Source: Aquimarina brevivitae (GTDB taxonomy: Bacteria > Bacteroidota > Bacteroidia > Flavobacteriales > Flavobacteriaceae). Taken from it: a stretch of DNA of 64,000 nucleotides. Below, in pieces: positions 17,214-27,078 of the stretch (positions are counted from its first letter, which is position 1; each line of letters begins with the position of its first letter). The DNA lies in the NCBI RefSeq assembly GCF_004216895.1, contig NZ_SGXE01000001.1, positions 992,001 to 1,056,000 of the forward strand, given 5' to 3'. Position numbers and translations under genes: made by a program. The notes beneath the pieces are model-generated. The model worked only from the letters and a program-made list of their open reading frames with translations, was not told the DNA's origin and did not search any database.

Positions 17214-19133
17214 TTATAGACTTGTAGCCCAAGCAAAATCAGCAGCTGTTGTTGTAGAAGTGCTATAAGAAGCAGCTTCATTAGCATCTGCACCGTCAGC
17301 TTGTAAGTTTGAAGCTGGAGCACTATCTCTAAAATCAAACTGAGTGTCAAATCCGGTTAAAGAAAGACCGTTGATTGTAGCACCAGAATTATTTTTGATT
17401 TGGATTCCAGTACCACCTGTAGTAGATACAGCGGTAAAGTTAACCAAGGTTGGGTTATTGTTTACCCCATCTGCTTCAATAGCAGTTGAAAAATCAGCGA
17501 TAGTAATATTAACGAACGTATTAGTCAATGTTCCGTTCCATCCTTCAGTCCAGTCTACTGCATCATCTTCAAGATTTTCTGCATAGAAGTTAGTCATGTT
17601 TACAGTTCCACCAAAGAATTCCACTCCATCATCAGAACCTCCGATTACGGCTACATTAGAAATCGTTGTACCGTTCCCAACTGCGTATAATGTTAATCCG
17701 TTAAATTGAGAATCAGCGTTGATCTGAGCACCAGTGTTTTTAAGTACTAAGTAGTTAATTGTACCAGAGTTGTCTGCGTCATTAGTACCACCATATACTA
17801 GTCCACCAACTTCAGCAATAGCATCAACACCTTCAGTCGTTGTAGCATCACCACAAATTAGTAAACCACCCCAAGCTTGACCGTCAACAGATTCCATTAC
17901 TACTGGACTAGCCATAGTACCCTGAATATCAATGCTAGCACCTTTTAATACTGCAATATAGTTAGCTGTACCTGATTCAGAAACAATCTTTGTTCCTGCA
18001 GGGATAGTTAAAGTAGCTCCGTTACTTACCAGTACTGGACCACTAACAGAATATTCCACCGCAGCGTTTAAGGTAAGGTCATTAGAAATGTTTGCTGGTA
18101 ATTCTGTATCAGAACCTACATCAGCGTTAGTTATCCAAGCAAAAAGGCTTGCATTGGTAGAAGAAGAACTAAATACAGCATCAGCTGTAGTATCAGCATC
18201 CGCACCATCAATTTGTAGGTTAGAAGCTGGAGCACTGTCTCTAAAGTCAAAAGAAGTATCAAAACCAGTTAATGTTAATCCGTTGATAGTAGCACCAGAA
18301 TTATTTTTGATCTGGATTGCCGTACCACCAGTAGAAGAAATAGCAGTAAAGTTTACTAAAGTTGGGTTGTTATTTACTCCGTCTGCTTCAATTGCAGTTG
18401 AAAAATCTACGATAGTGTTAGTAACATAACCGTTAGTTAAAGTACCATTCCATCCTTCAGTCCAGTCTACTGCATCATCTTCATTATTTTCTAGGTACAT
18501 ATTCGTTACAGAAACTGTTCCTCCAAAGAATTCAACACCATCATCAGTACCGTTGATGATACCTACGTTGTCGATTGTAGTACCAGAACCTACAGCATAA
18601 AGGGTAAGACCATTAAACTGAGAGTCTGCGTTGATCTGAGCACCAGCATCTCTGATGATTAGGTAATCGATATTACCTGAGCTATCAGCATCATTAGTAC
18701 CTCCATAGATCAATCCACCAACTTCAGCAATCGCATCTGTACCTTCAGTAGTTGTAGCATCTCCACAGATTACTAATCCACCCCAAGCACCTGCTTGACC
18801 GTTAGATCTCATAATTACTGGGTTAGCGGCTGTACCTTGAATATCAATATCAGCGCCTTTAAGAACTGCTAGATAATTTTCAACACCTACATTAGATACG
18901 ATTTCAGTACCTGCTGGGATCGTTAAAGTCACGCCTTGTGCAACCGTTACGGTTCCTGTAATTCTATATTCAATTGTTGGGTCTAAAGTTAAATCCTCAT
19001 CAATAATTCCATTTAATTCAGACTCATCAACTGGAGTTGGACCAGGAGCTGCATCGTCGTCATTACTACAAGCTGTAGATAACAAACCTGTAATAAATAA
19101 TAAGCTTAAAAATTTACTTAACGTTTTCATCAT
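17214..19133 (-). CDS. surface lipoprotein with duplicated beta-helix module
   Basis: This is a 639-residue predicted lipoprotein. The lipobox is LLSTACSNDDD (Cys22), and the acidic DDD after the cysteine resembles the surface-export signal of Bacteroidetes lipoproteins. The rest is two near-identical modules of about 300 residues (roughly 40-335 and 340-639). Each has LTIPAGTEIV/KIV, AVLKGA-IDIQGT, WGGLVICGDATTTEG, GGTNDAD, DDGVEFFGGTV and EDDAVDWTEGWNGT. The pattern suggests a right-handed parallel beta-helix. It is 22 bases downstream of a TonB receptor, suggesting a partner role in substrate capture; the substrate is unknown. Confidence 0.75.
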   Translation of the reverse strand: MMKTLSKFLSLLFITGLLSTACSNDDDAAPGPTPVDESELNGIIDEDLTLDPTIEYRITGTVTVAQGVTLTIPAGTEIVSNVGVENYLAVLKGADIDIQGTAANPVIMRSNGQAGAWGGLVICGDATTTEGTDAIAEVGGLIYGGTNDADSSGNIDYLIIRDAGAQINADSQFNGLTLYAVGSGTTIDNVGIINGTDDGVEFFGGTVSVTNMYLENNEDDAVDWTEGWNGTLTNGYVTNTIVDFSTAIEADGVNNNPTLVNFTAISSTGGTAIQIKNNSGATINGLTLTGFDTSFDFRDSAPASNLQIDGADADTTADAVFSSSSTNASLFAWITNADVGSDTELPANISNDLTLNAAVEYSVSGPVLVSNGATLTIPAGTKIVSESGTANYIAVLKGASIDIQGTMASPVVMESVDGQAWGGLLICGDATTTEGVDAIAEVGGLVYGGTNDADNSGTINYLVLKNTGAQINADSQFNGLTLYAVGNGTTISNVAVIGGSDDGVEFFGGTVNMTNFYAENLEDDAVDWTEGWNGTLTNTFVNITIADFSTAIEADGVNNNPTLVNFTAVSTTGGTGIQIKNNSGATINGLSLTGFDTQFDFRDSAPASNLQADGADANEAASYSTSTTTAADFAWATSL

Positions 19134-19155
19134 TGTTTATGTTTAATTAAAAGTT

Positions 19156-22011
19156 TTAAAATGTATACTTGAGACTTAAGGAGGTCTCTATCCCCGTAGA
19201 ATATGATAATATGGTACTTTCAAATTGATCCCCGCTTACTACTTCTTGTATAAACTGTCTTCGTTTAATCGTTGGGTTTAATAAGTTTTTAGCCGTAAGC
19301 CCTAAACTCCAATGGTCATTGAATTCTTTATTAGCAATAAAATCTAGGGTTACAAAACCTTGCTCTATGATTTCACCATTAAAGAATACATCGGGTTGCT
19401 GTTGGTTTCTAGGTGCTCCTAGCGCAAATATCTTGTCAGAGGCATAGTTTCCGGTCAGTGTAAATTCATAAGGAGTATCGTTACCAGAGTTATAGGTTAA
19501 AGACAAGTTGGTAATCCAGTCTGATGCCCCTTCAACACCTATTTCGGATTTACCTCCGTATTTAAAGGTTTGTTCCAACGTTCCATCTGCTCTAAATACA
19601 TCCTTTAAATCTTGTTCGTGATTTAAATAAGATACATTACCACTTAGTCTTAGGCTTTGAGAAGCCTCTTGTTTTTTTATGATATAAACTCTACCCTCTA
19701 ATTCAACTCCAAAAATACGTGCTCTATCACCAGTGTTGAAGTAAGAAAAGATATCTTCTCCACCTCTTTGTAATCCACGGTTGATAGGATCTTCGATTCT
19801 TTTGTAGAAAGCACTAAAGGAGAGTAGCTCATCATTTTGAGGAAAGAATTCTACTTTAAAATCAAGATTAAAGTTCTTTGATCTTTCTACATCCGGATTC
19901 CCTTGAAAAACCTGTCCTACCTGAGAAACATATTGGAAAGGTGCAATCTCTTTAAATTCAGGTAAGGTTTGACTAACACTACCCGAAAGACGTAAGGCTA
20001 ATTTATCGCTCAGTTCATACTTCAGGTTTACGTAGGGATAAATATTGTCATAATTTTTATTGGATGTTCCAACCCTTGCCTGACCTGTAGCTGGATTCAC
20101 ATAATTACCTACATTAAAGTCTACATCAATTTCATCTTTTTGATAGCGCACACCAACTTGTGCTGTAAATTGTTCAAACACACCGGTAAAATCGGCAAAA
20201 CCAGCATAGGAAAGTAATGTTGCGTCATAGGTGTCAACCGGTTGTACATTAAGTTGTAATAACCCATTGTCAAAATTTTCTTGTGTAAAAATCGCCCCAA
20301 TATCATCTATAGAAGGAGGGTTGATATCTGATCCGCTACCTTCTTCGATTCCAAAGAATCTAGAGGTAAAATCTCTGGTTTTGTTTCTAACATCACCTCC
20401 TACATTGGCTACAAAGATCTTATTGTCATCCTCATCACGTTTGAAAACTAATTCATCCGAGATTCGTGCATTTAGTTCCAGGTCTGTAATTTCCTGAACG
20501 GATTTTCTTTGTTGAAAACCTCCGGTAAACCCTAATTCAATGATACCGTCTTCGTTTTCGGGAGTGTTAGGGTTATCATTAAGAATGTTAACTTCATTTC
20601 TGATACGGTTTGGTTCATTAGCTACTAAGTAGTTAAACCCTGCTGCCCAGTCTAAGGAGTTATTTTTTGATATGTCATGTTTTCCTATAAGCTGAGTAAC
20701 TGAAAGTAAAGTATTTTTAATGTTTTGATCTCTGATAAATTGTGAACCTTCTTCAATATTATCAAGTTCTTCAAATATTTCAGTAGTTCTTTCTCGTCCT
20801 GCTTCTAGGGTTTCTTCAAAAGCTTTATTAATGACAAAGGTGTTGAAGGTTAGATTGTTGTTATCGTTTAGTTTGTACTGACTATGTAACATTCCGGTAG
20901 TGTTTACCGTTCTTAACCATCTTCTTAGATCATCAGGTGGCACAAAATCCCGTAAGTTACCTTGGTCATATTCTCTAAACAATCCTTCTCTATATTCGTG
21001 ATCAACAGACTGACCTCCGCTAAAATATAATTTCCAATTTCTTTCTTCACCTATTATTCCTCCTACATTAAATCCAAAGCCATAATTGATTGGCGAGGAT
21101 AACTGAGTTGGGTTCCAGGATTGTTCTGTGAGTGCGTTTACAAGATTGTCTGATTGATATGCACGGTTGTAGATACCTAAAGTGATATCATTATTAGTTG
21201 CCGTTCCTTTAAAATTACTAAAGATCTCACTATCTCCAACGTTGGAATTTATACCGCTGGAAACACTAGATCCGATATCTTTATTTTTGGTAACAATTTT
21301 TGAAACAATATCGATATTACCTGAAGCTAAATCTGCGGAATTGTTAGGAGAAAACGTTTTGCTGATGGAAACATTTCCGATGAATCGTGCAGGGAATAAC
21401 TCTAAATTAATATTCTTTTTGTCAATATTATCAGATGGTATTGGCAAACCGTTTAGTGTCGTACTCAAATAACGATCCCCTAAACCACGTACATAAATAT
21501 CGCCAGATCCTTCAGTTTTGGACACACCAGATATTTTTGTAGTAGCTGCAGAAGCATTAGAAACTCCAAGAGTTTGTAGTTGTTCTGCACCAATACTTTC
21601 TTTAACGATTACTGCGTTTTTTTGCTCTAAAAGCAAAGCTTCTTCGCGTTCTCTATTGGTTACTACTTTAATAAATACTTCTTCGAGTGCTGCTGCTGTA
21701 GCACCCATAGTTGCATTAACTACAGCTACTTTATTAGGTTCTACAACAACATTTGGTATTTCTACCGTTTGATACCCCGTAAAACTAAATTCTAAGGTAT
21801 ACGTTCCTGGTGGAACACTGTTGATTTCATATAAACCATCGAAATCTGTGGAAGATCCTTTTGAGGTTTCTTTGACAATAACATTGGCAAAGGGTAGTGG
21901 TTCATTGTTATTTTCTTTGTCTAATAATTTTCCTGCTACGCTTCCTGTAGCTTCTTGAGCATTGGTAAATCCAATCACTAACAGCGCTATTGCTGTAAAA
22001 ATTCGTATCAT
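19156..22011 (-). CDS. TonB-dependent outer-membrane receptor
   Basis: This is a 951-residue outer-membrane transporter. It has a signal peptide (residues 1-18), then a carboxypeptidase-regulatory-like domain (about 22-110: GSVAGKLLDKENN to EFSFTGYQTVEI). A plug domain follows (about 140-240, with IYVRGLGDRYLSTTLNGLPIPS), then a beta-barrel ending in the aromatic SLSLKYTF. It pairs with the beta-helix lipoprotein downstream rather than with a SusD. It closely resembles the second receptor at 24070 in length and plug sequence. Substrate is unknown; proximity to the Pho genes suggests a phosphorus compound. Confidence 0.88.
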   Translation of the reverse strand: MIRIFTAIALLVIGFTNAQEATGSVAGKLLDKENNNEPLPFANVIVKETSKGSSTDFDGLYEINSVPPGTYTLEFSFTGYQTVEIPNVVVEPNKVAVVNATMGATAAALEEVFIKVVTNREREEALLLEQKNAVIVKESIGAEQLQTLGVSNASAATTKISGVSKTEGSGDIYVRGLGDRYLSTTLNGLPIPSDNIDKKNINLELFPARFIGNVSISKTFSPNNSADLASGNIDIVSKIVTKNKDIGSSVSSGINSNVGDSEIFSNFKGTATNNDITLGIYNRAYQSDNLVNALTEQSWNPTQLSSPINYGFGFNVGGIIGEERNWKLYFSGGQSVDHEYREGLFREYDQGNLRDFVPPDDLRRWLRTVNTTGMLHSQYKLNDNNNLTFNTFVINKAFEETLEAGRERTTEIFEELDNIEEGSQFIRDQNIKNTLLSVTQLIGKHDISKNNSLDWAAGFNYLVANEPNRIRNEVNILNDNPNTPENEDGIIELGFTGGFQQRKSVQEITDLELNARISDELVFKRDEDDNKIFVANVGGDVRNKTRDFTSRFFGIEEGSGSDINPPSIDDIGAIFTQENFDNGLLQLNVQPVDTYDATLLSYAGFADFTGVFEQFTAQVGVRYQKDEIDVDFNVGNYVNPATGQARVGTSNKNYDNIYPYVNLKYELSDKLALRLSGSVSQTLPEFKEIAPFQYVSQVGQVFQGNPDVERSKNFNLDFKVEFFPQNDELLSFSAFYKRIEDPINRGLQRGGEDIFSYFNTGDRARIFGVELEGRVYIIKKQEASQSLRLSGNVSYLNHEQDLKDVFRADGTLEQTFKYGGKSEIGVEGASDWITNLSLTYNSGNDTPYEFTLTGNYASDKIFALGAPRNQQQPDVFFNGEIIEQGFVTLDFIANKEFNDHWSLGLTAKNLLNPTIKRRQFIQEVVSGDQFESTILSYSTGIETSLSLKYTF

Positions 22012-22402
22012 GTCGTATTCGTAAAAATCTGGTACAAATAAATACGGTTTTACAGTAAAACTTTTTAGCTAAATATTATCCTTGTTTTAAGGGATTGTGA
22101 TGCTGGTAAAAATTGATCAATACTACGTAACAAAAAGATAACACAGTAAAGAAATTGTATTTTAAACCTTGGTTGTCAATTAGTTGTAGTATTTAGATTT
22201 GAATTACTAAGAATTAATTTAAAAAATGAATGTTAACTTATTACTATCAAACTGTTTATTCGGCATTAATTAAGCTTTAATAACATGTTAAGTGCAAATA
22301 CGGTAACTTTTTAGTTAACATAGTAGTAAAGTGTTAAAATCTAATTTGGTGAATTCGGTTAGCCGAATTGCTAAAATAATGGAGAAATTGGTGTCGAAAA
22401 AG

Positions 22403-22457
22403 AGAAGGTATCGGGAGGTTACGTAATGTAGGAATTCGCCAACCCCCCTTACCTTCT
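22403..22457. repeat. imperfect stem-loop
   Basis: Arms at 22403-22420 and 22441-22457: AGAAGGTA..GGGAGGTT against AACCCCCC..ACCTTCT, with about 20 loop bases. This is unusually G/C-rich for the surroundings. No T-run follows, so it is not an ordinary terminator. It could be a leader RNA structure of the TonB receptor transcript. Confidence 0.45.
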
Positions 22458-22706
22458 ACGAACACGTATTTTTATAGAATTCCTAGAAGAAACGTATTGG
22501 CTAAAAACAAAAGTTGATCTTGTTTTATTTTTTCAATGTTCAAGAAAAGAGCTACTGTTCGTTGTGTGCTCTGTGGTTACAAATAAAAAGAGAATAAAGC
22601 ATTAAGCTTTTAAGCTAATCTTATAGTTGTATTATGGTAGTGTAACCTTAATGCTAAGAATGAAAATAAAAGGTTAAGACGTGATCGATAGTTTATGTAA
22701 AAAAGT

Positions 22707-22834
22707 AGGCTGTTTAAAAAGCTATAAAGGATTTACATTGATTGGGTTAAGTGGAATTCTAAGTCTTAGTTGGGCCAAGATTTTAGAGACCCAATATTAT
22801 CAATACCCTTATCAGATAGCTTTTTAAACAGCCT
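22707..22834. repeat. 128-bp element with perfect 19-bp terminal inverted repeats
   Basis: AGGCTGTTTAAAAAGCTAT at 22707-22725 is the exact reverse complement of 22816-22834. The inner flanks (TTGATTGGG against CCCAATATTATCAA) continue an imperfect pairing. It lies 30 bases beyond the stop of the 387-residue lipoprotein gene. It may be a small non-autonomous inverted-repeat element or an elaborate terminator. No clear target-site duplication is visible beyond a GT on each side. Confidence 0.6.
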
Positions 22835-22864
22835 GTACTATGGTGGCTAAATTTTCTAATTTAA

Positions 22865-24028
22865 TTAGTTACGAGTCCACCCTGCATTCCAAGAGTTGTA
22901 ATCAGCACCTACACCATTACCTACTCCAGTAATTACATCAGCTTCATCAAATGTAGCGCCAGTATCATTTTTTAAGGTTAGTGTAATATCATCAAATGTA
23001 ATATCAGTTACTGAAGTTTCACCGTTTAATACACCTGTACCTGTTTCCGTATCATCAAGATCAAATCCTTCGGCAAATCCTTGTAGATACACGTTAGTAA
23101 AAATAGCTCTTGTTCCTGCACGCAAACGGATGGCTTCGTTTTGGTTAGAGGATCCAATACCGTTAATGGTTAGGTTTGTAATTGTTGGAGCAGACCAAAA
23201 TACAGGATCTGCGTTGTTACCAATATCGGTGTTAAAGCCATCTCCTTCGATACCTTTGTCATGAGCCTGTCTGTGCTCAATATACACGTTAGTTAAGGAT
23301 CCTGTGTATCCTTCAGTCCAGTCTACAGAATCATCTTGCGCCCCTATTACAGAGATAAATGAAGCGTCAACAGTTCCTCCAAAAAATTCTACACCATCAT
23401 CAGCACCTTCAAACGCTTGAATGTATTGAATGGTAGTTCCATTACCTACGGCATAAAAAGAGAATCCATTATTTTCTGAAGCGGCGTCTGCAGCACCACC
23501 AGAGTATTCAATACGTACATATCTAAGAATACCTGAATTATCGTTTGCATCACTACCACCATAAGGAAGTCCTCCGATCTCAGAGGTAGAGGTAGCATCA
23601 CCACCTACAACAGAATTTATTGGTGCTCTACCTAATATAATAAGACCACCCCAATCCCCAGGGTTGGGTGTAGCAGTAGCTGAGGTAATTACGATTGGGT
23701 TTGACGATGTACCCTCTGCATTGATCATTCCGCCTTGCAAAACTGCAATATATACATCAGATCCGGTCGCAGCTTTAACCACTACGCCTGGCTCTACAGT
23801 AAGTGTAATTCCATCAGGCACTATTAAAGCGCTGTTTAGCGCATATTCATTTCCGGTTACAAGGGTAAGATCTTCAGTTAAGGTACCTCCAATTACCAAT
23901 TCAGAAGGATCTACCGTTTGTCCTCCATCGCCAATAGTAATATTTACATCAGCAGTATCATCATTTGCACATCCTACAAAAAGCGTAGCTATGGCAAATA
24001 CGTTCAATAATAATATGTTTGCTTTCAT
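22865..24028 (-). CDS. surface lipoprotein with single beta-helix module
   Basis: This is a 387-residue predicted lipoprotein (FVGCANDDTAD, Cys20, with acidic residues after the cysteine). It contains one copy of the beta-helix-like module found twice in the 639-residue protein: LTVEPGVVVKA, AVLQGGMINAEGT, WGGLIILGRAPIN, GGSDANDNSG, DDGVEFFGGTVDAS and QDDSVDWTEGYTGS. It is 41 bases downstream of a TonB receptor, the same arrangement as the neighbouring module. The natural inference is a cell-surface partner of that receptor. No enzyme motif is recognisable. Confidence 0.75.
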   Translation of the reverse strand: MKANILLLNVFAIATLFVGCANDDTADVNITIGDGGQTVDPSELVIGGTLTEDLTLVTGNEYALNSALIVPDGITLTVEPGVVVKAATGSDVYIAVLQGGMINAEGTSSNPIVITSATATPNPGDWGGLIILGRAPINSVVGGDATSTSEIGGLPYGGSDANDNSGILRYVRIEYSGGAADAASENNGFSFYAVGNGTTIQYIQAFEGADDGVEFFGGTVDASFISVIGAQDDSVDWTEGYTGSLTNVYIEHRQAHDKGIEGDGFNTDIGNNADPVFWSAPTITNLTINGIGSSNQNEAIRLRAGTRAIFTNVYLQGFAEGFDLDDTETGTGVLNGETSVTDITFDDITLTLKNDTGATFDEADVITGVGNGVGADYNSWNAGWTRN

Positions 24029-24069
24029 ATCTTCTAGTTATTAATAAATTCTATTTGTGTTCGTATTAA

Positions 24070-26925
24070 TTAAAAAGTGTATTTGAATTGTAATCCGAAG
24101 TTTATACCTCTCTTATAGCTAGATAGTGCAAATTCATCTATCGGATTAATTTCGTTATTTTGATTTCTGGTAAATGGAATGTTTAAGGTAGTCAGTACAT
24201 CCTCAGAGATCGTAGCATTTTCTCGAACTCTTTCAATGGTTGGGTTCAATAGGTTTTTAATGCTAAGATTGATTTCGAAGTTGTCGTGGATTTTATTTTT
24301 CCAAACAAAATCTAAAGTAGGTACTCCTTTTTCTACAATATTTCCTAATTGTCCAGCTCCTAATGCGTCAATTCTATCAGAAAAATAAGAGAATACCAGG
24401 TTAGCTACGGGCTTGTAGGTTCCAAATGTTGGTGTATAGCTTACATCCGCATTTACTAAGAATGGAGAAGCTCCCTGTAGTTCGTCAGAATCTCGGTTGA
24501 AGTTAGTATTAAACGTTCCTGAAACTGTTTTTAGATCCTGCTTAGTTGACGTATAGGTTACGTTTAAACCAGCAGATAGCAAGCTTTCATCTTCACCTTT
24601 AGATAAAAGGGATTTGCGAGCTTCTAATTCAAGTCCAAACACCTCTGCCTTATCACCAGTTCTAAAGAAACGTTGCGTTCCTGTTGCATCATTTGCAGAC
24701 ACCAAGTTTACCGGGTCATTAATTTGCTTTGCAAAAGCAGCTACAGAAAATACCTGACCACGCTCAAAGAACCACTCATATTTTAAATCTAAATTGATGA
24801 TAGAAGAGAATGCCGGATCATTCAATAAATCTGGATTTCCACCGATACGATCGGTTACGTTTTCATAAACGAAAGGCGCTACTTCTTTAAACTCTGGATT
24901 AGAAACGGTTCTACTCGCAGCAAAACGGATGTTTTGATCTTCGTTTAGTGCATATTTTACATTTAAACTAGGTAGTAAAAAAGTTTCTGAAGCTTCATTA
25001 CGGCCTGGATTGTTGAATACTAGGTTAATTACATCATATTCGATACTTTGGTTAAAAGACTCTACACGTAGTCCAGGAACAAAAGTCCACTTTTCACCAA
25101 CTTTATAAATTGCGTTACCATATAAGGCGTGCACGTTTAATTTTCCTGTATACGTATTTTCAGCTAACCCTGGTAAATTTGTATCTCCTAATCCAATGGA
25201 CGGATTAATCGGATTGATAACCACAGTATTGTAGATCAAACCTAAGTTCTCTCTATTAAAAATACTATTAAAGTTGTTAACGTTGGTAACTTCAGTATTT
25301 GGTTCAATGATGCTTAATCCAAAACGTTGGTTATCAAAAGCACGTTCTTTGATACGTCCATTATATCCAAAATTAAAAGAAAGCTTTTCTGAGTTTTTAT
25401 ATTCTAAGTTAACTCTAGCATTCCACTCTTCGTCTTCAATATTTTGAAAATAACGTTGGTTGTCAAAATCCACATTACGATAAAGTACTGGATTTGTAGT
25501 TGGGTCATTATCCTGCGATAAATCAAATTGCTCTAAGGCAATACGCTTTCTGTCTGGTTGACGCGCTAATACATTATTAAATCCAATTCCGTAGTCGAGC
25601 TCTATTTTATCATTAATTTTACTAACGCCTGATAATTGGTTAACAAAGATCATATCTTGCTCAAACTGTACATTTTGAGTGAAATAACCAAAATCATCGA
25701 TATCAGCAATGGTATTTCTATTAAATCCATTACCATCTATTCCATAACGACCTACTTCATCAGTAGCGTCATTAATAAATAAAGAAGTAAACTTTATTCT
25801 GTGATCTGGATTTATTCGGTACAGAAGGTTAGTCATCGCAGTAGTAGTGCGGCTGTATTCAAAGGCTTCAGCGACTCTAAAGATTTGATTCTCTACCGCA
25901 GTTACGTTTGCCTCTTGTCCTCTTCTATATTCAAAACTACTACCAAATGAAGCCGTAGCAAATACACTTAGCTTTGATTCTTCTCCAATGTTCCAGGATT
26001 TACCAGCGGATATAGACCCTGAAAGACCAACAGGCCCACCTGAAGAAACTGGATCCACACCGTGTGATAGGATCACTGCAAAAGGATTATTGCTATATCT
26101 ATTATAAAATCCAAATAAACCTGTTCCTTCACTCTTTAAAAATTGCTTGCCTATAGCAGCAGAGTTAATGCTATTTCCTAAATCAGCGTCAACAAACGCG
26201 CTTCCTACGTGCTCTTTTGCTGTAATATCTACATTACCTGCTGCAAAATCTCCGTAAAAATTAGCGGCATAGGTTTTACTTACACCTATGTTTTGAATAA
26301 CATCTGATGAGAAAAGACCAAGGTCAATATTCTTTTTGTCTACGTTGTTAGCAGGAAGCGAAAGACCATTAAGTGTAGTGTTAAGATATCGGTCTCCTAA
26401 TCCTCTAACGTATACATTTCCTCCGCCTTCTTGTTTGGAGATTCCTGAAATTTTTGTGACTGCAGCTGCTGCATTACTTACCGCTTTATTAGAAAGTTCC
26501 TGTGCACCAATACTCTGCTTTTGAACAACTGCCTTTTTTTGTTCTAGTAGTAAAGCCTGTACGCTTTCTTTCTTAGTACTAGTGGTTTTGATGACCACTT
26601 CATCTAAAGCAGCTGCACTTGCTCCTAAAGTTGCGTTTACCGTTATGGTTTGTCCCGCAACAATTGTAACTTCTTTGCTTATTGTTTCATAACCGATAAA
26701 ACTAAATTCTAAGGTGTAAGAACCTGCTTGGATGCCTTCTAAGGTATATAAACCATCAAAATCAGAGGTAGTACCTTTTGTAGTTCCTTTTATTAATATA
26801 TTAGCGAAGGGTAAAGGTTGTTCTCCAGACTCCTTATCTAATAATGTTCCTGTAACAGTTCCAGTGTCTTGCGCGTATGTAATTCCTACAAAACATAGCG
26901 CAAGTAAGATTGCTATTTTTTTCAT
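24070..26925 (-). CDS. TonB-dependent outer-membrane receptor (Pho-box associated)
   Basis: This is a 951-residue receptor with a signal peptide (1-18), a carboxypeptidase-regulatory-like domain (TGTVTGTLLDKESGEQ to SFIGYETISKEV), a plug (VYVRGLGDRYLNTTLNGLSLP near residue 170) and a beta-barrel ending GINFGLQFKYTF. It has the same length and plug signature as the receptor at 19156, so the two are probably duplicates. Its upstream region has three pairs of 11-bp-spaced GTTA repeats facing this gene. This suggests PhoB control and a role in uptake of a phosphorus source. The substrate itself cannot be read from the sequence. Confidence 0.88.
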   Translation of the reverse strand: MKKIAILLALCFVGITYAQDTGTVTGTLLDKESGEQPLPFANILIKGTTKGTTSDFDGLYTLEGIQAGSYTLEFSFIGYETISKEVTIVAGQTITVNATLGASAAALDEVVIKTTSTKKESVQALLLEQKKAVVQKQSIGAQELSNKAVSNAAAAVTKISGISKQEGGGNVYVRGLGDRYLNTTLNGLSLPANNVDKKNIDLGLFSSDVIQNIGVSKTYAANFYGDFAAGNVDITAKEHVGSAFVDADLGNSINSAAIGKQFLKSEGTGLFGFYNRYSNNPFAVILSHGVDPVSSGGPVGLSGSISAGKSWNIGEESKLSVFATASFGSSFEYRRGQEANVTAVENQIFRVAEAFEYSRTTTAMTNLLYRINPDHRIKFTSLFINDATDEVGRYGIDGNGFNRNTIADIDDFGYFTQNVQFEQDMIFVNQLSGVSKINDKIELDYGIGFNNVLARQPDRKRIALEQFDLSQDNDPTTNPVLYRNVDFDNQRYFQNIEDEEWNARVNLEYKNSEKLSFNFGYNGRIKERAFDNQRFGLSIIEPNTEVTNVNNFNSIFNRENLGLIYNTVVINPINPSIGLGDTNLPGLAENTYTGKLNVHALYGNAIYKVGEKWTFVPGLRVESFNQSIEYDVINLVFNNPGRNEASETFLLPSLNVKYALNEDQNIRFAASRTVSNPEFKEVAPFVYENVTDRIGGNPDLLNDPAFSSIINLDLKYEWFFERGQVFSVAAFAKQINDPVNLVSANDATGTQRFFRTGDKAEVFGLELEARKSLLSKGEDESLLSAGLNVTYTSTKQDLKTVSGTFNTNFNRDSDELQGASPFLVNADVSYTPTFGTYKPVANLVFSYFSDRIDALGAGQLGNIVEKGVPTLDFVWKNKIHDNFEINLSIKNLLNPTIERVRENATISEDVLTTLNIPFTRNQNNEINPIDEFALSSYKRGINFGLQFKYTF

Positions 26926-26966
26926 GTACGTGTTCGTAAAATTCGGGGCAAAGAACGCGACAAGTT

Positions 26967-27057
26967 GTTAAGTAGGTGTTACTCAAAAATTAAATAAGCG
27001 TAATAATAGTGTTACCTCAATGTTACCAAAAAAGTATAACGTTAAGCAGGTGTTATC
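26967..27057 (-). promoter_or_regulatory. three Pho-box-like direct-repeat pairs
   Basis: Plus-strand pairs GTTAAG/GTTACT at 26967 and 26978, GTTACC/GTTACC at 27011 and 27022, and GTTAAG/GTTATC at 27041 and 27052 are each spaced exactly 11 bases. On the minus strand they read as TAAC repeats facing the TonB receptor gene. The 11-bp period is the known spacing of PhoB half-sites. Assignment to PhoB is inference from spacing plus the nearby phoB gene. Confidence 0.65.
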
Positions 27058-27078
27058 TCAAGAAGGGATAGAAACAGA

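Larger units (their letters stand above)
22012..22864. other. long intergenic region with two large inverted repeats
   Basis: About 850 bases without a convincing coding frame, between the two TonB receptor-lipoprotein modules. It contains an 18-base imperfect stem-loop at 22403-22457, a 128-bp element with perfect 19-bp inverted ends at 22707-22834, and scattered GTTAAC/GTTAAG words (22232, 22287, 22314) that only loosely follow the 11-bp Pho-box rhythm. The promoter of the downstream TonB receptor must be here. Confidence 0.6.

Noticed and set aside
22232..22338. GTTAAC/GTTAAG words before the second TonB receptor as Pho boxes.
   Set aside because: Spacings are 12, 19 or only degenerate at 11, so the strict 11-bp register seen elsewhere is not met.
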